Shown: positions 10,382 to 20,863 of the stretch, piece by piece | Layout of the letters: every line of letters starts with the position of its first letter | Numbering within the stretch: the stretch's first letter is position 1 | Source of the DNA: an uncultured archaeon | GTDB lineage: Archaea > Thermoproteota > Bathyarchaeia > Bathyarchaeales > DTEX01 | Assembly: GCA_938091805.1 (NCBI GenBank) | Contig: CALKGV010000037.1 | Coordinates: forward strand, 1-44,138 | DNA: 44,138 nt | Direction: 5' to 3' | Notes under the pieces: model-generated | Database searches by the model: none | Seen by the model: the letters and a program-made list of their open reading frames with translations, nothing else | What the model was told of the DNA's origin: nothing | Position numbers and translations under genes: made by a program

Positions 10382-11782
10382 TCACCTCCTCCCCCCAACA
10401 ACTATTCCGTCAATTCTAAAATGCGGCGCCCCAGCATCCACATACATGCTTTGACCGGACTTACCGCACATCCCAGGCATATCCATCCTGAAATCCTTGC
10501 CAACTGCCTTCACATTTTTAAGGGCCTCAAGCGTTAAGCCACTTATGGCCACATCTCTTAAATGCTCAGTTAACTCGCCCTTTTCTATTAACCATGCCTC
10601 CTCAACCTTACATGTAAACTGTCCCTTTTGAGATTCAACGTAACCATATTGGGAACCACTCAAATACACGCCGTAATCTATATCTTCAAGTATCTCTTCA
10701 AGGGTTAAATCTCCGGGCGCGAGATAGGTGTTAGACATACGTACTATGGGCGGATGATGATGCGACTGAGCTCTGGCGCTCCCCTCCGGTTTGCCCCCGA
10801 TCTTTGCGACTGATTCTAGCGAATGCAAAAATCCTACAAGAACGCCGTTCTTTACAAGTACATGAGGGCTCGCCTTTGTCCCTTCATGGTCATATACGAA
10901 GTGTCCAAAGCACTGTCTTGTAGGATCATCAATTATTGTAACAAGATCGCTTGCTATCTTTTGCCATAGCTTATTAGCTATTATTGATTGCCCGCTGAAG
11001 ACTACGTCGCCTTCACTGTTATGCCCAAAGGCTTCATGAATAAATAGGCCGCCGACCTTGGGATCAACAACTATAGGGAACGTGCCTCTAGGCGGCGGAT
11101 GAGCGCTGAGGAGGCTGACAGCCCTCTTTGCGGCCTTTAAAGAGAATTTTTCCACCTCAATATTTTCAATAATCTCATAGCCAGCAACGCTTCCAATGCC
11201 CTCAAAACCATCCTGCATGTTATCGCCTTCTTTAGCTATGACTCTGCAGAATACACGTGTTCTTGGCGTAATCTCCTCAATCAACGTTCCAAATGAGTTG
11301 CAGACGATGACTCTTGTTACGACATCTCCGTAATAAACAAAAGTATCCTTAATTTTATCGCCGAGGTTTCTGGCGGCTCCCTCTATCTCAAGCATTCTCT
11401 TAACCTTCTCCTCTGGGCTCACATCCTCAAGCTTAATCTTTACATCATGTATAATCGTATCAACTGAGGGTTTAATCTCAACTATCTTCGCGTCCTCACC
11501 CATCTGAGCAGTTATCGACTTTGCGCCGCCGATGGCGTCCCGCAAGGTTTTTTCAACATTCTGTCTCGTAGGTATATTTGTTGATGCAAAACCCCATCGG
11601 CCATTAACTATGACCCTTATTCCAATACCCCTTAAAATTCCCGAGGAGAGAGCTCTCGCAATACCATTTTCAATGCTTATACTGTTGCTCCTTTCTTCAA
11701 AGAATCTTGCCTCGCAGAAACTTGCACCCTCATTAAGCGCCTTTTGGACGATTGATTCTAAAAGATCTTTCAAAATTAGCAC
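10382..11782 (-). CDS. tldD: TldD family metalloprotease
   Basis: HEAFGHNSEGD Zn-binding motif and C-terminal GMCGKSGQSMYVDAGAPHFRIDGIVVGG. Confidence 0.93.
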   Translation of the reverse strand: MLILKDLLESIVQKALNEGASFCEARFFEERSNSISIENGIARALSSGILRGIGIRVIVNGRWGFASTNIPTRQNVEKTLRDAIGGAKSITAQMGEDAKIVEIKPSVDTIIHDVKIKLEDVSPEEKVKRMLEIEGAARNLGDKIKDTFVYYGDVVTRVIVCNSFGTLIEEITPRTRVFCRVIAKEGDNMQDGFEGIGSVAGYEIIENIEVEKFSLKAAKRAVSLLSAHPPPRGTFPIVVDPKVGGLFIHEAFGHNSEGDVVFSGQSIIANKLWQKIASDLVTIIDDPTRQCFGHFVYDHEGTKASPHVLVKNGVLVGFLHSLESVAKIGGKPEGSARAQSHHHPPIVRMSNTYLAPGDLTLEEILEDIDYGVYLSGSQYGYVESQKGQFTCKVEEAWLIEKGELTEHLRDVAISGLTLEALKNVKAVGKDFRMDMPGMCGKSGQSMYVDAGAPHFRIDGIVVGGRR

Positions 11783-11867
11783 CTGCCAAGATACTAAAGG
11801 AATAAGGGATAACGTGAATATATAAATATTTATGGCAAAGTATTATTGAAATGTAAACCTATGCTTT

Positions 11868-12854
11868 TTAAATTGGCGGAGGGATAAGTTTCCTTTGGCT
11901 TACAGGAATTTTCGACCACTTGATAAATTCCATACTTGGGGGCTTATTAACATAGAGGCTTCTTCTCATAGCCTCTAAAAGGCTGTCTTCATCTCCTAAG
12001 AACTCCGCTGCTGTAAAAATTTCATGGTTTACGCTTAGCGCTGTAGCGATTATCGGCTTAACGAATGATTCCCATTTTTCATCCCGAAGCACATGATGAT
12101 CTAAAATGATGGTTGGAACCCGCTTGGCAAGAGCCGTTAGATTATCCATCGCCAAATCTATGCTTTTCCGATCCATTCTGAAGTCAGCAAGGTATATTGG
12201 TGGACCGCCTATAATGAGCATTTGAGGTTTTTCATTAAGAATTATATTTAGAGTTTCCTGCGATATTGGCCCCTGAACATCCGGTGCGAAGAGAAAACAC
12301 TCATCTCCGTGCCTAATTGTCGCCATTAAAACCCATCCTAGATCTGAACCTTCTGGACCATGAAAGACCGGTTTGGAAAAGGATATTAACGTGTCTCCGA
12401 ATACGAAAGTTTTTCCATCGGCCACCTCAAGTCTCTCAGCGTGTTTTCCACCAGTCTTAGCGAATAGCCATCCGCGACGTCTCTGACTAAAGTTGGTGTA
12501 AGATTTGTAATTTTTTGCCAAAACTATTTTTCCGCCATAAATTTTCTCAGATATTTCAGCCGAGCACCAATTATATGCCCAGTCGGTATATGAAGGCGTA
12601 TGATGATCAAAATGGTAGTGACTGACGGTTACAACGTCAGCTTTTTCAGCAAATTTAAGAATCATCTCCCTCCTATTCTTAAGCGCCATATATTCTCGGG
12701 GATGAGGGGTGAAACCATATCGGTTTGGTCCAAGTGAGACTCCCGCGTCTAGGAGGACTCTTATGTTTGGCGTTTCAACATAGGTGCACATAGATCTGAC
12801 GCCTAAGCTTTCAAAGGCTATTGGCAGAACCATTATTTTATTAAGCGTATTCAT
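11868..12854 (-). CDS. MBL-fold metallo-hydrolase (UPF0282-like)
   Basis: SHYHFDHHTPSY motif, FAPDVQGP, and LDHHVLRD. Confidence 0.85.
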   Translation of the reverse strand: MNTLNKIMVLPIAFESLGVRSMCTYVETPNIRVLLDAGVSLGPNRYGFTPHPREYMALKNRREMILKFAEKADVVTVSHYHFDHHTPSYTDWAYNWCSAEISEKIYGGKIVLAKNYKSYTNFSQRRRGWLFAKTGGKHAERLEVADGKTFVFGDTLISFSKPVFHGPEGSDLGWVLMATIRHGDECFLFAPDVQGPISQETLNIILNEKPQMLIIGGPPIYLADFRMDRKSIDLAMDNLTALAKRVPTIILDHHVLRDEKWESFVKPIIATALSVNHEIFTAAEFLGDEDSLLEAMRRSLYVNKPPSMEFIKWSKIPVSQRKLIPPPI

Positions 12855-12932
12855 CTAAACACCATGTTGCATTCAGTCAGCAATTCCTCAACAAGTATTC
12901 TTTATTGAAATAATTGAATATAGGTCTAATGG

Positions 12933-13015
12933 ATTTTAGTGGGCTCCAAACTCAAGATCTACATCACGGATAGGATGGTTTCAGAAGGGTCAGATCTGTC
13001 ATCGCCCACTAAAAT
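12933..13015. repeat. 83-bp segment bounded by a perfect 12-bp inverted repeat
   Basis: ATTTTAGTGGGC at 12933-12944 and its exact reverse complement GCCCACTAAAAT at 13004-13015, in an intergenic region. Confidence 0.7.
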
Positions 13016-13145
13016 ATTTCTGAGAAGAAAGAATATTTAAGCGAATCTGTCCTCAAAAGGCGTTTAAGTAAATTTATAATTTTTAATGAGAAAGATTTTT
13101 AAGGGTTGCATTAATAATTAGGCATGTATTTAAATTGGTGAGTAA

Positions 13146-13781
13146 ATGTCTCATTGTCCAAAATGCGGCATTAGGTTGCCTGAGGATGAGGATGCCAGGT
13201 TCTGCCCAAGCTGCGGCGCACCTATATCTCGCATTATAAAATCTAGAGCGGCAAAGATTCATTGGACCGGTAGTTTAAAAAGCAGAGTGCTGGTCTTTCT
13301 GATCATACTTGTTCTTTGCATTAGTATAACGCTTATTAGCGCATTAACAGGAATTGAACGCTCTGAGGCAAATGAAATAATGCAGGAGATGAGTAAAATG
13401 GAAGATGTTATAAAGTCGGCTGGTGTCCAGATAATTTTTGGCAATAATCTCATTCACACATTAATAATGTTTATTCCCTTAGCTGGGCCCTGCTGGGGCA
13501 CCTACGTTCTTTATAATACTGGAAGGGTCTTTGCCGCATATAGCATCCTTTATGATGTGGATCCGGCAACTCTCTTTTCAATGATCCTCATTCATCCGTT
13601 TGCATGGATGGAATATTTATCCTATGCCTTAGCAATATCTGAAAGTTTATGGATGATATATGCTGTAATAAAACGTAATTTTAGAAACGAAATAATCGTG
13701 GCATCCGTTACCATTGTCGTATGCAACGTAATTCTCCTTCTAGCCGCCTTGGTGGAAGTCGCTATGACGATTTCTCTCTAG
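13146..13781 (+). CDS. Zinc-ribbon + SpoIIM (stage II sporulation protein M-like) membrane protein
   Basis: N-terminal CPKCGIRLPEDEDARFCPSCGAPI zinc ribbon, then a SpoIIM-like membrane region (FGNNLIHTLIMFIPLAGPCWGTYVLYNTGRVFAA). Confidence 0.8.
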   Translation: MSHCPKCGIRLPEDEDARFCPSCGAPISRIIKSRAAKIHWTGSLKSRVLVFLIILVLCISITLISALTGIERSEANEIMQEMSKMEDVIKSAGVQIIFGNNLIHTLIMFIPLAGPCWGTYVLYNTGRVFAAYSILYDVDPATLFSMILIHPFAWMEYLSYALAISESLWMIYAVIKRNFRNEIIVASVTIVVCNVILLLAALVEVAMTISL

Positions 13782-13907
13782 GCAATAGAATTTTGCTGAA
13801 ACACAATGAAAATTAAAAGCATATTCGTTTCAGTTTAGCATGTTAAGGGATACACTGCTTTTTATATTTCTTAAACATAATTATTTTAGCGGAACAAGCA
13901 GTTTAAG

Positions 13908-14888
13908 GTGTCCGGTTTGAGCTATGAAATGTGGACTGAGAAATACCGACCACGTACATTAGACGAAATAGTTAATCAGGAAGAGATAGTCAGCAGGCTA
14001 AAAAGTTTCGTTAAGACTAAAAATGTTCCACACTGCATATTCGCCGGGCCGCCAGGAACCGGAAAAACTACAGCGGCCCTCTGCTTGGCGCATGATCTTT
14101 ATGGTGAAAACTACCGCGAATACATAATGGAGCTTAATGCTAGTGATGAGAGGGGCATAAATGTTGTTAGGGAAACCGTTAAAACCTTTGCTAGAACAAA
14201 GCCTATGGGTGAAGTGACATTTAAGATACTTATTTTAGATGAGGCGGATAACATGACGGAGGATGCCCAGCAAGCTTTAAGGCGCACTATGGAGCGCTAC
14301 AGTGAAACTGCGCGTTTCATACTGATAGCCAATTACAGTGGTAAAATAATTGAGCCTATACAATCGCGCTGCGCTCCCTTCAGATTCACTTACTTACCTC
14401 GTGAAGAGGTTATAGAAAGAATTAGGTATATCTGTGAGAGGGAAAACGTTAAGATCCTAGATGATGGTATAGAAGCCATTTTGGAGATCAGCGAAGGCGA
14501 CCTCAGGAAGACCGTGAATATTCTTCAGACCGCTGCCTCGCTTGGTAAGCCTATAGATGATGATGTAGTTTACTCGGTTGTTGGCAGAGCTAACCCATAT
14601 GATGTTAGAGAAATGATGTTGATGGCTCTGAATGGTGACTTTATAGCGGCGAGAAGTAAGCTAAAGGAGCTGACCCAAAAGTATGGTTTATCGGGAATAG
14701 ACATAATAAGGCAGATTCATAATGAGGTTTTCAAACTTAATGTGCCTGATAAATGGAAGGTTAAATTGGCTGACATAGCTGGCGAAGTAGACTATAGGCT
14801 GATTCAGGGGGCTACTGATGAGGTTCAGCTTAGCGCCATGTTAGCCAAGCTTGTTGAGGCCGGTTATGAAATAAAGAGAGGTCTGTAA
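13908..14888 (+). CDS. rfcS: Replication factor C small subunit
   Basis: WTEKYRPRTLDEIVNQEEIV, GPPGTGKTTAALCLAHDLYG, ELNASDERGI, LDEADNMTEDAQQALRRTME; GTG start. Confidence 0.97.
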   Translation: MSGLSYEMWTEKYRPRTLDEIVNQEEIVSRLKSFVKTKNVPHCIFAGPPGTGKTTAALCLAHDLYGENYREYIMELNASDERGINVVRETVKTFARTKPMGEVTFKILILDEADNMTEDAQQALRRTMERYSETARFILIANYSGKIIEPIQSRCAPFRFTYLPREEVIERIRYICERENVKILDDGIEAILEISEGDLRKTVNILQTAASLGKPIDDDVVYSVVGRANPYDVREMMLMALNGDFIAARSKLKELTQKYGLSGIDIIRQIHNEVFKLNVPDKWKVKLADIAGEVDYRLIQGATDEVQLSAMLAKLVEAGYEIKRGL

Positions 14889-14913
14889 GTGATAAGATAA
14901 CCTAGGTGATTTC

Positions 14914-16152
14914 ATGCCATCACGAACCGCTTTTATCCCATGGATCCGGAAGTATAAGCCTAAATCGCTGTCTGAAGTCGTAGGCAATGAGGAAGCTAAA
15001 AGAAAAATACTTGAGTGGATACGCTCTTGGGAAAAGGGCGCTCCCGAGAAAAGAGCTATCTTTATTTATGGTCCACCGGGCGTGGGTAAAACCGCCGCTG
15101 TTGAAGCTTTAGCAAATGATTTAAACATGGAGGTAATTGAAAGTGATGCTAGCACGTATAGGACTGAGGAAGCCGTTAAGCGCTTCGCTGGCAGAGCCTC
15201 GCAGTACGGCTCGCTCTTTGGGATGAAAAAGCTCATAGTTTTCGATGAGCTGGACGGTATAACCGGATCGGCGGATCATGGCGGTCTTAGGGAAATAACT
15301 GAGATCGTGAAGAACAGTAGGGTTCCAGTGATACTTATAGCTAATGATGCATATGACCCTAGATTCACAGTTTTGAGGAACCATTGTCTATTAATTGAAT
15401 TTAAGAAGGTGTCTAAAAGTGAGGTTATGAGGCACTTGGCAAAAATATGCGCTAAAGAAGGAATAAATGCAGATGAGGCTGCATTAAAATTTATAGCGGA
15501 GAGAAGTGGTGGAGATGTTAGATCAGCCGTAATGGATCTTCAAGCTTTAGCCCAGGACAAGGCTAGATTGACATATGAAGATGTCGCCTGGCTTGCCCCA
15601 AGGGATCGGAAGGAGGAAATATTCAACGTTTTAAGAATGATCTTTTATGCGAAAGATGCCTCAAACGCAAAAACAGCCATCAACATGGCTGATGTTGATT
15701 TAGATATGCTTTTCGAATGGATATATGAAAATATACCCTATCACATAAGGAACCCTCATGAGCTGGCAAACGCAATGGACATGCTAGCTAAAGCTGATAT
15801 CTATCGTAGAAGGGTTAAGGAGACTCAGGATTGGACTTTTCTTAGGTATGTCATAGATTTAATGACGGCTGGTGTTGCTTTATCATGGAGTAGAAAAAGC
15901 GCTGGGTGGACACCGTTTAGGTTTCCTGAACGCATAAAAAAAGCGTCAATCTCAAAAGAAGAGAGAGCGCTCCTCTCTGAAATAAGCAGAAGAATTGGTA
16001 GGAAATGTCATTTATCATCTTCACGCGCAGTAAGGGAGGTTCTGCCATATCTACGTGTAATATTTCAGAGCAACCAAAAGATGACTAGAGGAATAGCGCG
16101 ATGGTTAGACCTAACTGACGAAATGGTTGCATATATCTCTGAGGAGCAGTAA
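14914..16152 (+). CDS. rfcL: Replication factor C large subunit
   Basis: WIRKYKPKSLSEVVGNEEAK, YGPPGVGKTAAVEALANDL, ESDASTYRT, FDELDGI; directly downstream of rfcS. Confidence 0.95.
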   Translation: MPSRTAFIPWIRKYKPKSLSEVVGNEEAKRKILEWIRSWEKGAPEKRAIFIYGPPGVGKTAAVEALANDLNMEVIESDASTYRTEEAVKRFAGRASQYGSLFGMKKLIVFDELDGITGSADHGGLREITEIVKNSRVPVILIANDAYDPRFTVLRNHCLLIEFKKVSKSEVMRHLAKICAKEGINADEAALKFIAERSGGDVRSAVMDLQALAQDKARLTYEDVAWLAPRDRKEEIFNVLRMIFYAKDASNAKTAINMADVDLDMLFEWIYENIPYHIRNPHELANAMDMLAKADIYRRRVKETQDWTFLRYVIDLMTAGVALSWSRKSAGWTPFRFPERIKKASISKEERALLSEISRRIGRKCHLSSSRAVREVLPYLRVIFQSNQKMTRGIARWLDLTDEMVAYISEEQ

Positions 16153-16153
16153 C

Positions 16154-16684
16154 CTATTCACGTGCATGTCTTACTATATGTCCAGCCTCTGGGAAAATTA
16201 TTTCTTTAAGTGCTATAGATATGCTGTGCGGTGAGCCGGGTAGGCAGAATATTGCTTTTCCCCCAATTACGCCAGCTATCGAACGCGTCAGAACTGCCGC
16301 TGAACCTATTTCCCGGTAGCTTAACGCTCTGAATATTTCACCGAAGCCCGGCAGTTCCTTCTCAAGCAGTGGTTTAACAGCCTCTACTGTTACATCCCTC
16401 GGGCTTATACCTGTTCCACCCGACGTTATTATGACATCTACTTTGCGGGACTTTATTGCTTTTATCACCGCCTTCTGGATTTCCGCCTTATCATCGGTGA
16501 CTATTTTTCGCATGGTCACCCTATGCCCATTCTCTCTAAGCATCTTAACTATTAAATCGCCTGATGGATCATTCAATTTTCCTTTTTCAACGTACTCTTT
16601 ATATCGGGATGTACTGCATGTTATAATCGCGAAGTTCAGGCTTTTTGGTGCATCAGCCTTATGTTTAACCGCCGTCTCGCTCAA
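16154..16684 (-). CDS. moaB: Molybdenum cofactor biosynthesis protein MoaB
   Basis: DVIITSGGTGISPRDVTVEAVKPLLEKELPGFGEIFR motif. Confidence 0.93.
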   Translation of the reverse strand: MSETAVKHKADAPKSLNFAIITCSTSRYKEYVEKGKLNDPSGDLIVKMLRENGHRVTMRKIVTDDKAEIQKAVIKAIKSRKVDVIITSGGTGISPRDVTVEAVKPLLEKELPGFGEIFRALSYREIGSAAVLTRSIAGVIGGKAIFCLPGSPHSISIALKEIIFPEAGHIVRHARE

Positions 16685-17120
16685 ACTCGTTCTTCACCTT
16701 TTTGATTACTCTTATATTTTGAATTAACGTGTAGGGATATTGTCCTTCAGCATTCTTCTCATATTGCTTAACCATGTCCCAAATCGTGAGCAGCGCTGTT
16801 GCTGTAGCCACCAGTGCCTCCATTTCAACGCCAGTTTTAGCTTTAGTCTTTATTGTTGATTCAACTTCAACGATGCTCTCATCCACAATCTTGGCTTCAA
16901 TATTTATGTAAGTTATAGGTATTGGATGACATAATGGTATAAGCATCGATGTGTTTTTTGCGGCTAGGATCCCAGCTATCTTAGCTGTATAGAATGGATC
17001 CCCCTTTTCCACCCTTCTTTCTTTAATTAACCTAACTGTTTCGGGTCTAAGCCTTATCTGCCCCTTTGCTCTTGCCTCGCGGTGAATTTCGGGCTTAGGT
17101 GTTACGTCAACCATGGACAT
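16665..17120 (-). CDS. moaC: Cyclic pyranopterin monophosphate synthase MoaC
   Basis: MVDVTPKPEIHREARAKG...KNTSMLIPLCHPIPIT...KTGVEMEALVATATALLTIWDMVK. Confidence 0.95.
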   Translation of the reverse strand: MSMVDVTPKPEIHREARAKGQIRLRPETVRLIKERRVEKGDPFYTAKIAGILAAKNTSMLIPLCHPIPITYINIEAKIVDESIVEVESTIKTKAKTGVEMEALVATATALLTIWDMVKQYEKNAEGQYPYTLIQNIRVIKKVKNEFERDGG

Positions 17121-17154
17121 TTTACTGCACGCTCATCGTTGCAAATTAGTCGTC

Positions 17155-17805
17155 TTACTGGGCTAGGTCAGTTTCTTGCTTCTCTTGCTGGAAAACTGAG
17201 GCCTCCTCCTGAAATCTATCCATCTGTTTCAGCAAATCCTTAATTGCTTGATCGAGAATCGATATGCGGAATCTTAATGTTTCCATGCTCCTTTTTAGAT
17301 GTTCAAGTTTTACATAGACCGTCTCAGGAACTGAAACCCTAGATATGTACTCTTTTGCTTCATATACTTCTCTAAGTTTTAAAAGTTCAAGAACTCCATC
17401 AGAGGGTTTTTCCAAGATATCTTTCGCCATCTCGATGAACTCCTGACTTTCGGTGACGGCCATTCTAAGATGCTCTAACGCTTCTTTAGAAGCTCTATAT
17501 GGGTCGGATGGCTTCTGCAGGGTTCCCTTGAAATTATTTAACGGTTGAAGGAAAGACCTAAATTTTCGTCTTATTGATGGAGCCCTTTCCGGCCTAAGGA
17601 GCAACATCCTATCTCTAATTTCCTCAGCCAAATTTCCTACTGCGCTTACAAGCCCCTCAGACTTTGTCCACAATTCTGCAGGTGGAAGTTTCTCGTAGGT
17701 AACATTTGCCAAAATCTCGCTTGAAATCTTCTGAATTAGATCCTCAAGATGAACAATTTTTGATTCTAAATCTTTGATCATTAACATACTACCACTACAA
17801 AACAA
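17155..17805 (-). CDS. Hypothetical coiled-coil protein
   Basis: 216 aa ORF rich in heptad-like Leu/Glu/Lys; divergent from the thermosome gene; no family recognised. Confidence 0.6.
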   Translation of the reverse strand: MFCSGSMLMIKDLESKIVHLEDLIQKISSEILANVTYEKLPPAELWTKSEGLVSAVGNLAEEIRDRMLLLRPERAPSIRRKFRSFLQPLNNFKGTLQKPSDPYRASKEALEHLRMAVTESQEFIEMAKDILEKPSDGVLELLKLREVYEAKEYISRVSVPETVYVKLEHLKRSMETLRFRISILDQAIKDLLKQMDRFQEEASVFQQEKQETDLAQ

Positions 17806-17870
17806 TGATTAGTTTATTTAAATAAAAATTTTTTTGGAATTCTAAAAAGCCCATATATTGGGCAATAATT

Positions 17871-17890
17871 AAACGAAAAGTATATAAAAG
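17871..17890 (+). promoter_or_regulatory. Probable BRE/TATA promoter of the thermosome gene
   Basis: AACGAAAAGTATATAAAAGG resembles a strong archaeal BRE+TATA, about 60 nt upstream of the start codon. Confidence 0.65.
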
Positions 17891-17936
17891 GTGTCTGTCT
17901 GAGTATTATGGTGCATTTAATACTAACTGTGGAAAG

Positions 17937-19589
17937 GTGATATTGATGGCTGCTAGTGCATCTGCAGGTGGGATTCCTGTATTAATATTGAAAGAAGGCT
18001 CAACAAGATCCAGAGGCAGGGATGCTCAGCACAATAATATCATGGCTGCTAGAATTATCGCTGAGGCGGTCAGATCCTCGCTTGGTCCCAAAGGTATGGA
18101 CAAGATGCTTGTTGACAGCCTTGGTGATGTGACGATTACGAATGATGGGAAGACAATCTTAGATGAGATGGAGGTTGAGCATCCTGCTGCTAAGATGATG
18201 GTTGAGGTTGCTAAGGCGCAAGATAAGGAGGTTGGTGATGGAACCACAAGCGTCGTTGTTGTTGCTGGTGAACTGCTGAATAAGGCTGAGGAGCTACTTA
18301 ACAAGAACGTTCATCCAACGGTCATAATTGAGGGGTACAGAAGAGCGGCTGAAAAAGCTCTTGAAACCTTAGAAAATATTGCAATAAAAGTTGATCCGGC
18401 CGATAAGGAGTTTCTTGAGAAGGTTGCTATGACATCCATGGCAAGTAAAATCGTCTCAGAAAACCGTGAGCATCTTGCTGAAATATCCGTTAACGCAATA
18501 CTTCAAGTTGCCCAGAAAGTAGGCGACCAATATAAGGCTGATTTGGACGATATTCTAGTACAGAAGAAACACGGCGAATCTGTAAGCGACACAAGGCTAA
18601 TTAACGGCTTAGTCATAGACAAGGAAGTTGTTCATCCCGGAATGCCCAAACGTGTTGAAAAGGCTAAAATTGCGCTTTTAGACTGCCCGCTGGAAATCGA
18701 AAAAACAGAGTTTGACGCTAAGATAAATATTGAAAGTCCAGAGCAGATGGAGGCTTTTCTACGCGAAGAAGAAAGCATGCTTCGTAGCATGGTTGATAAA
18801 ATTGCCGCAACAGGCGCAAACGTTGTTATCTGTCAGAAAGGTATTGATGACATGGCGCAGCATTTCTTGGCCAGAAGGGGAATTCTGGCTGTCAGGCGCG
18901 CTAAGAAGTCCGATATGGAGAAGCTTGCTAAAGCCACTGGCGGAAGAGTTGTGACGAATCTCGAAGACCTATCTGAGAAGGATCTTGGCTATGCTGATCT
19001 TGTTGAGGAGCGAAAGATAGGCGACGATAAAATGGTTTTCATTGAGGGCTGCAGGAATCCGCACGCAGTAGCTATATTGATCCGTGGAGGAGCTGAGCGT
19101 ATTGTTGATGAAGCTGAAAGATCTATTCACGATGCGCTTTGCGTTGTCAGAGATGTTGTCCAGGAGCCTAAGATTCTGGCTGGCGGAGGGGCGCCAGAAG
19201 TAGAAGTTGCCAATGTTCTTAGGGAATATGCCCAATCATTACCGGGTAAGGAGCAACTGGCTGTTCAAAGCTTCGCAGAGGCTATAGAAGCCATTCCAAC
19301 GGCTTTAGCTGAGAACGCTGGTCTGGATCCGATTGATATACTGTCTGAGCTTAGGGCAAAGCATGAAAAGGGTGAGATCTGGGCTGGTGTTGATGTTTTC
19401 TCTGGTAAAGTTAAGGATATGCGTGAACTGGATGTCTATGAACCGTTGGCTGTTAAGAAGCAAATAATTAAGTCAGCTACAGAGGCCGCAACCATGATAC
19501 TAAAAATAGACGATGTTATTGCGGCAGGCAAGATGAAGGCTCCTAAGACGCCTAAGGGTCCAGAGGGCTACGGTGGGGAGTTCGAGTAA
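17937..19589 (+). CDS. thsA: Thermosome subunit (group II chaperonin)
   Basis: [55 protein letters not shown]; the start may be ATG at 17946. Confidence 0.97.
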   Translation: MILMAASASAGGIPVLILKEGSTRSRGRDAQHNNIMAARIIAEAVRSSLGPKGMDKMLVDSLGDVTITNDGKTILDEMEVEHPAAKMMVEVAKAQDKEVGDGTTSVVVVAGELLNKAEELLNKNVHPTVIIEGYRRAAEKALETLENIAIKVDPADKEFLEKVAMTSMASKIVSENREHLAEISVNAILQVAQKVGDQYKADLDDILVQKKHGESVSDTRLINGLVIDKEVVHPGMPKRVEKAKIALLDCPLEIEKTEFDAKINIESPEQMEAFLREEESMLRSMVDKIAATGANVVICQKGIDDMAQHFLARRGILAVRRAKKSDMEKLAKATGGRVVTNLEDLSEKDLGYADLVEERKIGDDKMVFIEGCRNPHAVAILIRGGAERIVDEAERSIHDALCVVRDVVQEPKILAGGGAPEVEVANVLREYAQSLPGKEQLAVQSFAEAIEAIPTALAENAGLDPIDILSELRAKHEKGEIWAGVDVFSGKVKDMRELDVYEPLAVKKQIIKSATEAATMILKIDDVIAAGKMKAPKTPKGPEGYGGEFE

Positions 19590-19657
19590 AAACCCATTCA
19601 ACAGCCCATTTTATTTATCAAATTTTCCGCCCACATTATATTTTTATTTGATGATTT

Positions 19658-20668
19658 ATGGTTAGGGAGATCTTTGAGGTTTCTGAATCTATTCCGCTTT
19701 TGGGCTGTATTGCCTTTGGTTTAATCGATAGAGGTACAAATATTATTCAAATTCGTCCAATCACAACTTGCCCACTTTCATGTATATTCTGCTCGACCGA
19801 TGCTGGGCCAAAGTCTAGATGCAGACGAACTGAATATATTGTTCCCTTAGATTATCTAATCGACTGGTTTAAGAGCGCTGTCGCCTTCAAGGGTGAACGT
19901 GGCATAGAAGCCCATGTTGATACCGTTGGTGATCCAATAACATATCCAAAAATAATCGATATGGTTTCTTCCCTAAGTCAAGTTAAAGGTGTTGAAATTG
20001 TTTCAATGCAGACTCATGGTCCAACATTGACTGAAAGGCTTCTCGATGAGTTGTCTGAGGCTGGACTAACGAGGATTAATCTCTCGATTGACGCCCTAGA
20101 TCAAGACTTAGCTAGGAGACTTTCCGGAACAGAATGGTACGACCCCTCTAGGATTGTTGATTTAATGCATTATATAGTTTTCAACACGAAGATTGATTTG
20201 TTAATTGCGCCAGTCTGGATTCGGAGCTTAAACGATCCTGAAATACCGAAGATAATTAAACTCGCTAAAGATTTAGGCGCTGGAAAAAAGTTTCCACCAA
20301 TAGGTATTCAAAAGTATATAGTTCATAAGCATGGAAGAAAAGTAAAGAATGCTAAGCCGATTCCATGGAGGAAGTTCTACGATCAGCTTCGGCTTTGGGA
20401 AAGCAATTTCAACGTCAAACTTGTTCTAAGCCCAAGCGACTTCGGCATACATAAGCGCCCAGCCATCCCGATTCCATATAGACGTTCCGAAATTATACGG
20501 GTTGAAGTGGTAGGTCCAGGGTGGCTTAGGGGTGAATCGCTAGCTATAACTGAGAGGCGTGATAGAAGCGTAACGCTTGTGAACGCTGAGAAAATTCCGA
20601 TCGGAACTAGACTTAAAGCGCAAATAATATCTAACAAAGACAATATTTTTGTTGCCAAGCCTATCTAA
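19658..20668 (+). CDS. Radical SAM protein with C-terminal TRAM-like domain
   Basis: CPLSCIFCSTDAGPKSRC Fe-S motif; VDTVGDPITYP; C-terminal beta-rich segment resembling TRAM. Confidence 0.85.
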   Translation: MVREIFEVSESIPLLGCIAFGLIDRGTNIIQIRPITTCPLSCIFCSTDAGPKSRCRRTEYIVPLDYLIDWFKSAVAFKGERGIEAHVDTVGDPITYPKIIDMVSSLSQVKGVEIVSMQTHGPTLTERLLDELSEAGLTRINLSIDALDQDLARRLSGTEWYDPSRIVDLMHYIVFNTKIDLLIAPVWIRSLNDPEIPKIIKLAKDLGAGKKFPPIGIQKYIVHKHGRKVKNAKPIPWRKFYDQLRLWESNFNVKLVLSPSDFGIHKRPAIPIPYRRSEIIRVEVVGPGWLRGESLAITERRDRSVTLVNAEKIPIGTRLKAQIISNKDNIFVAKPI

Positions 20669-20863
20669 ACGTTTGGGATATTTAAAGACTGTAATATTAA
20701 ATCTAGCATGGATATAATAGTGGCTTCCTCCTGATTCTGTGAGATTTGTAAGATTTTTAATGATGGCTTCTTTAATATGTTGGTTTATGAGAAGATTCAT
20801 TCAACCCCATTCTTCTAAATCCTTCTAAATCTTGCCAATTTTTATAATCTTGGCGATAGGGAA

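Noticed and set aside
18026-18304. Minus-strand ORF inside the thermosome gene
   Set aside because: Antisense shadow of a highly conserved chaperonin region.
20806-20835. TTCTAAATC(C/T) direct repeat
   Set aside because: Two short AT-rich copies only; no evidence of an array or element.
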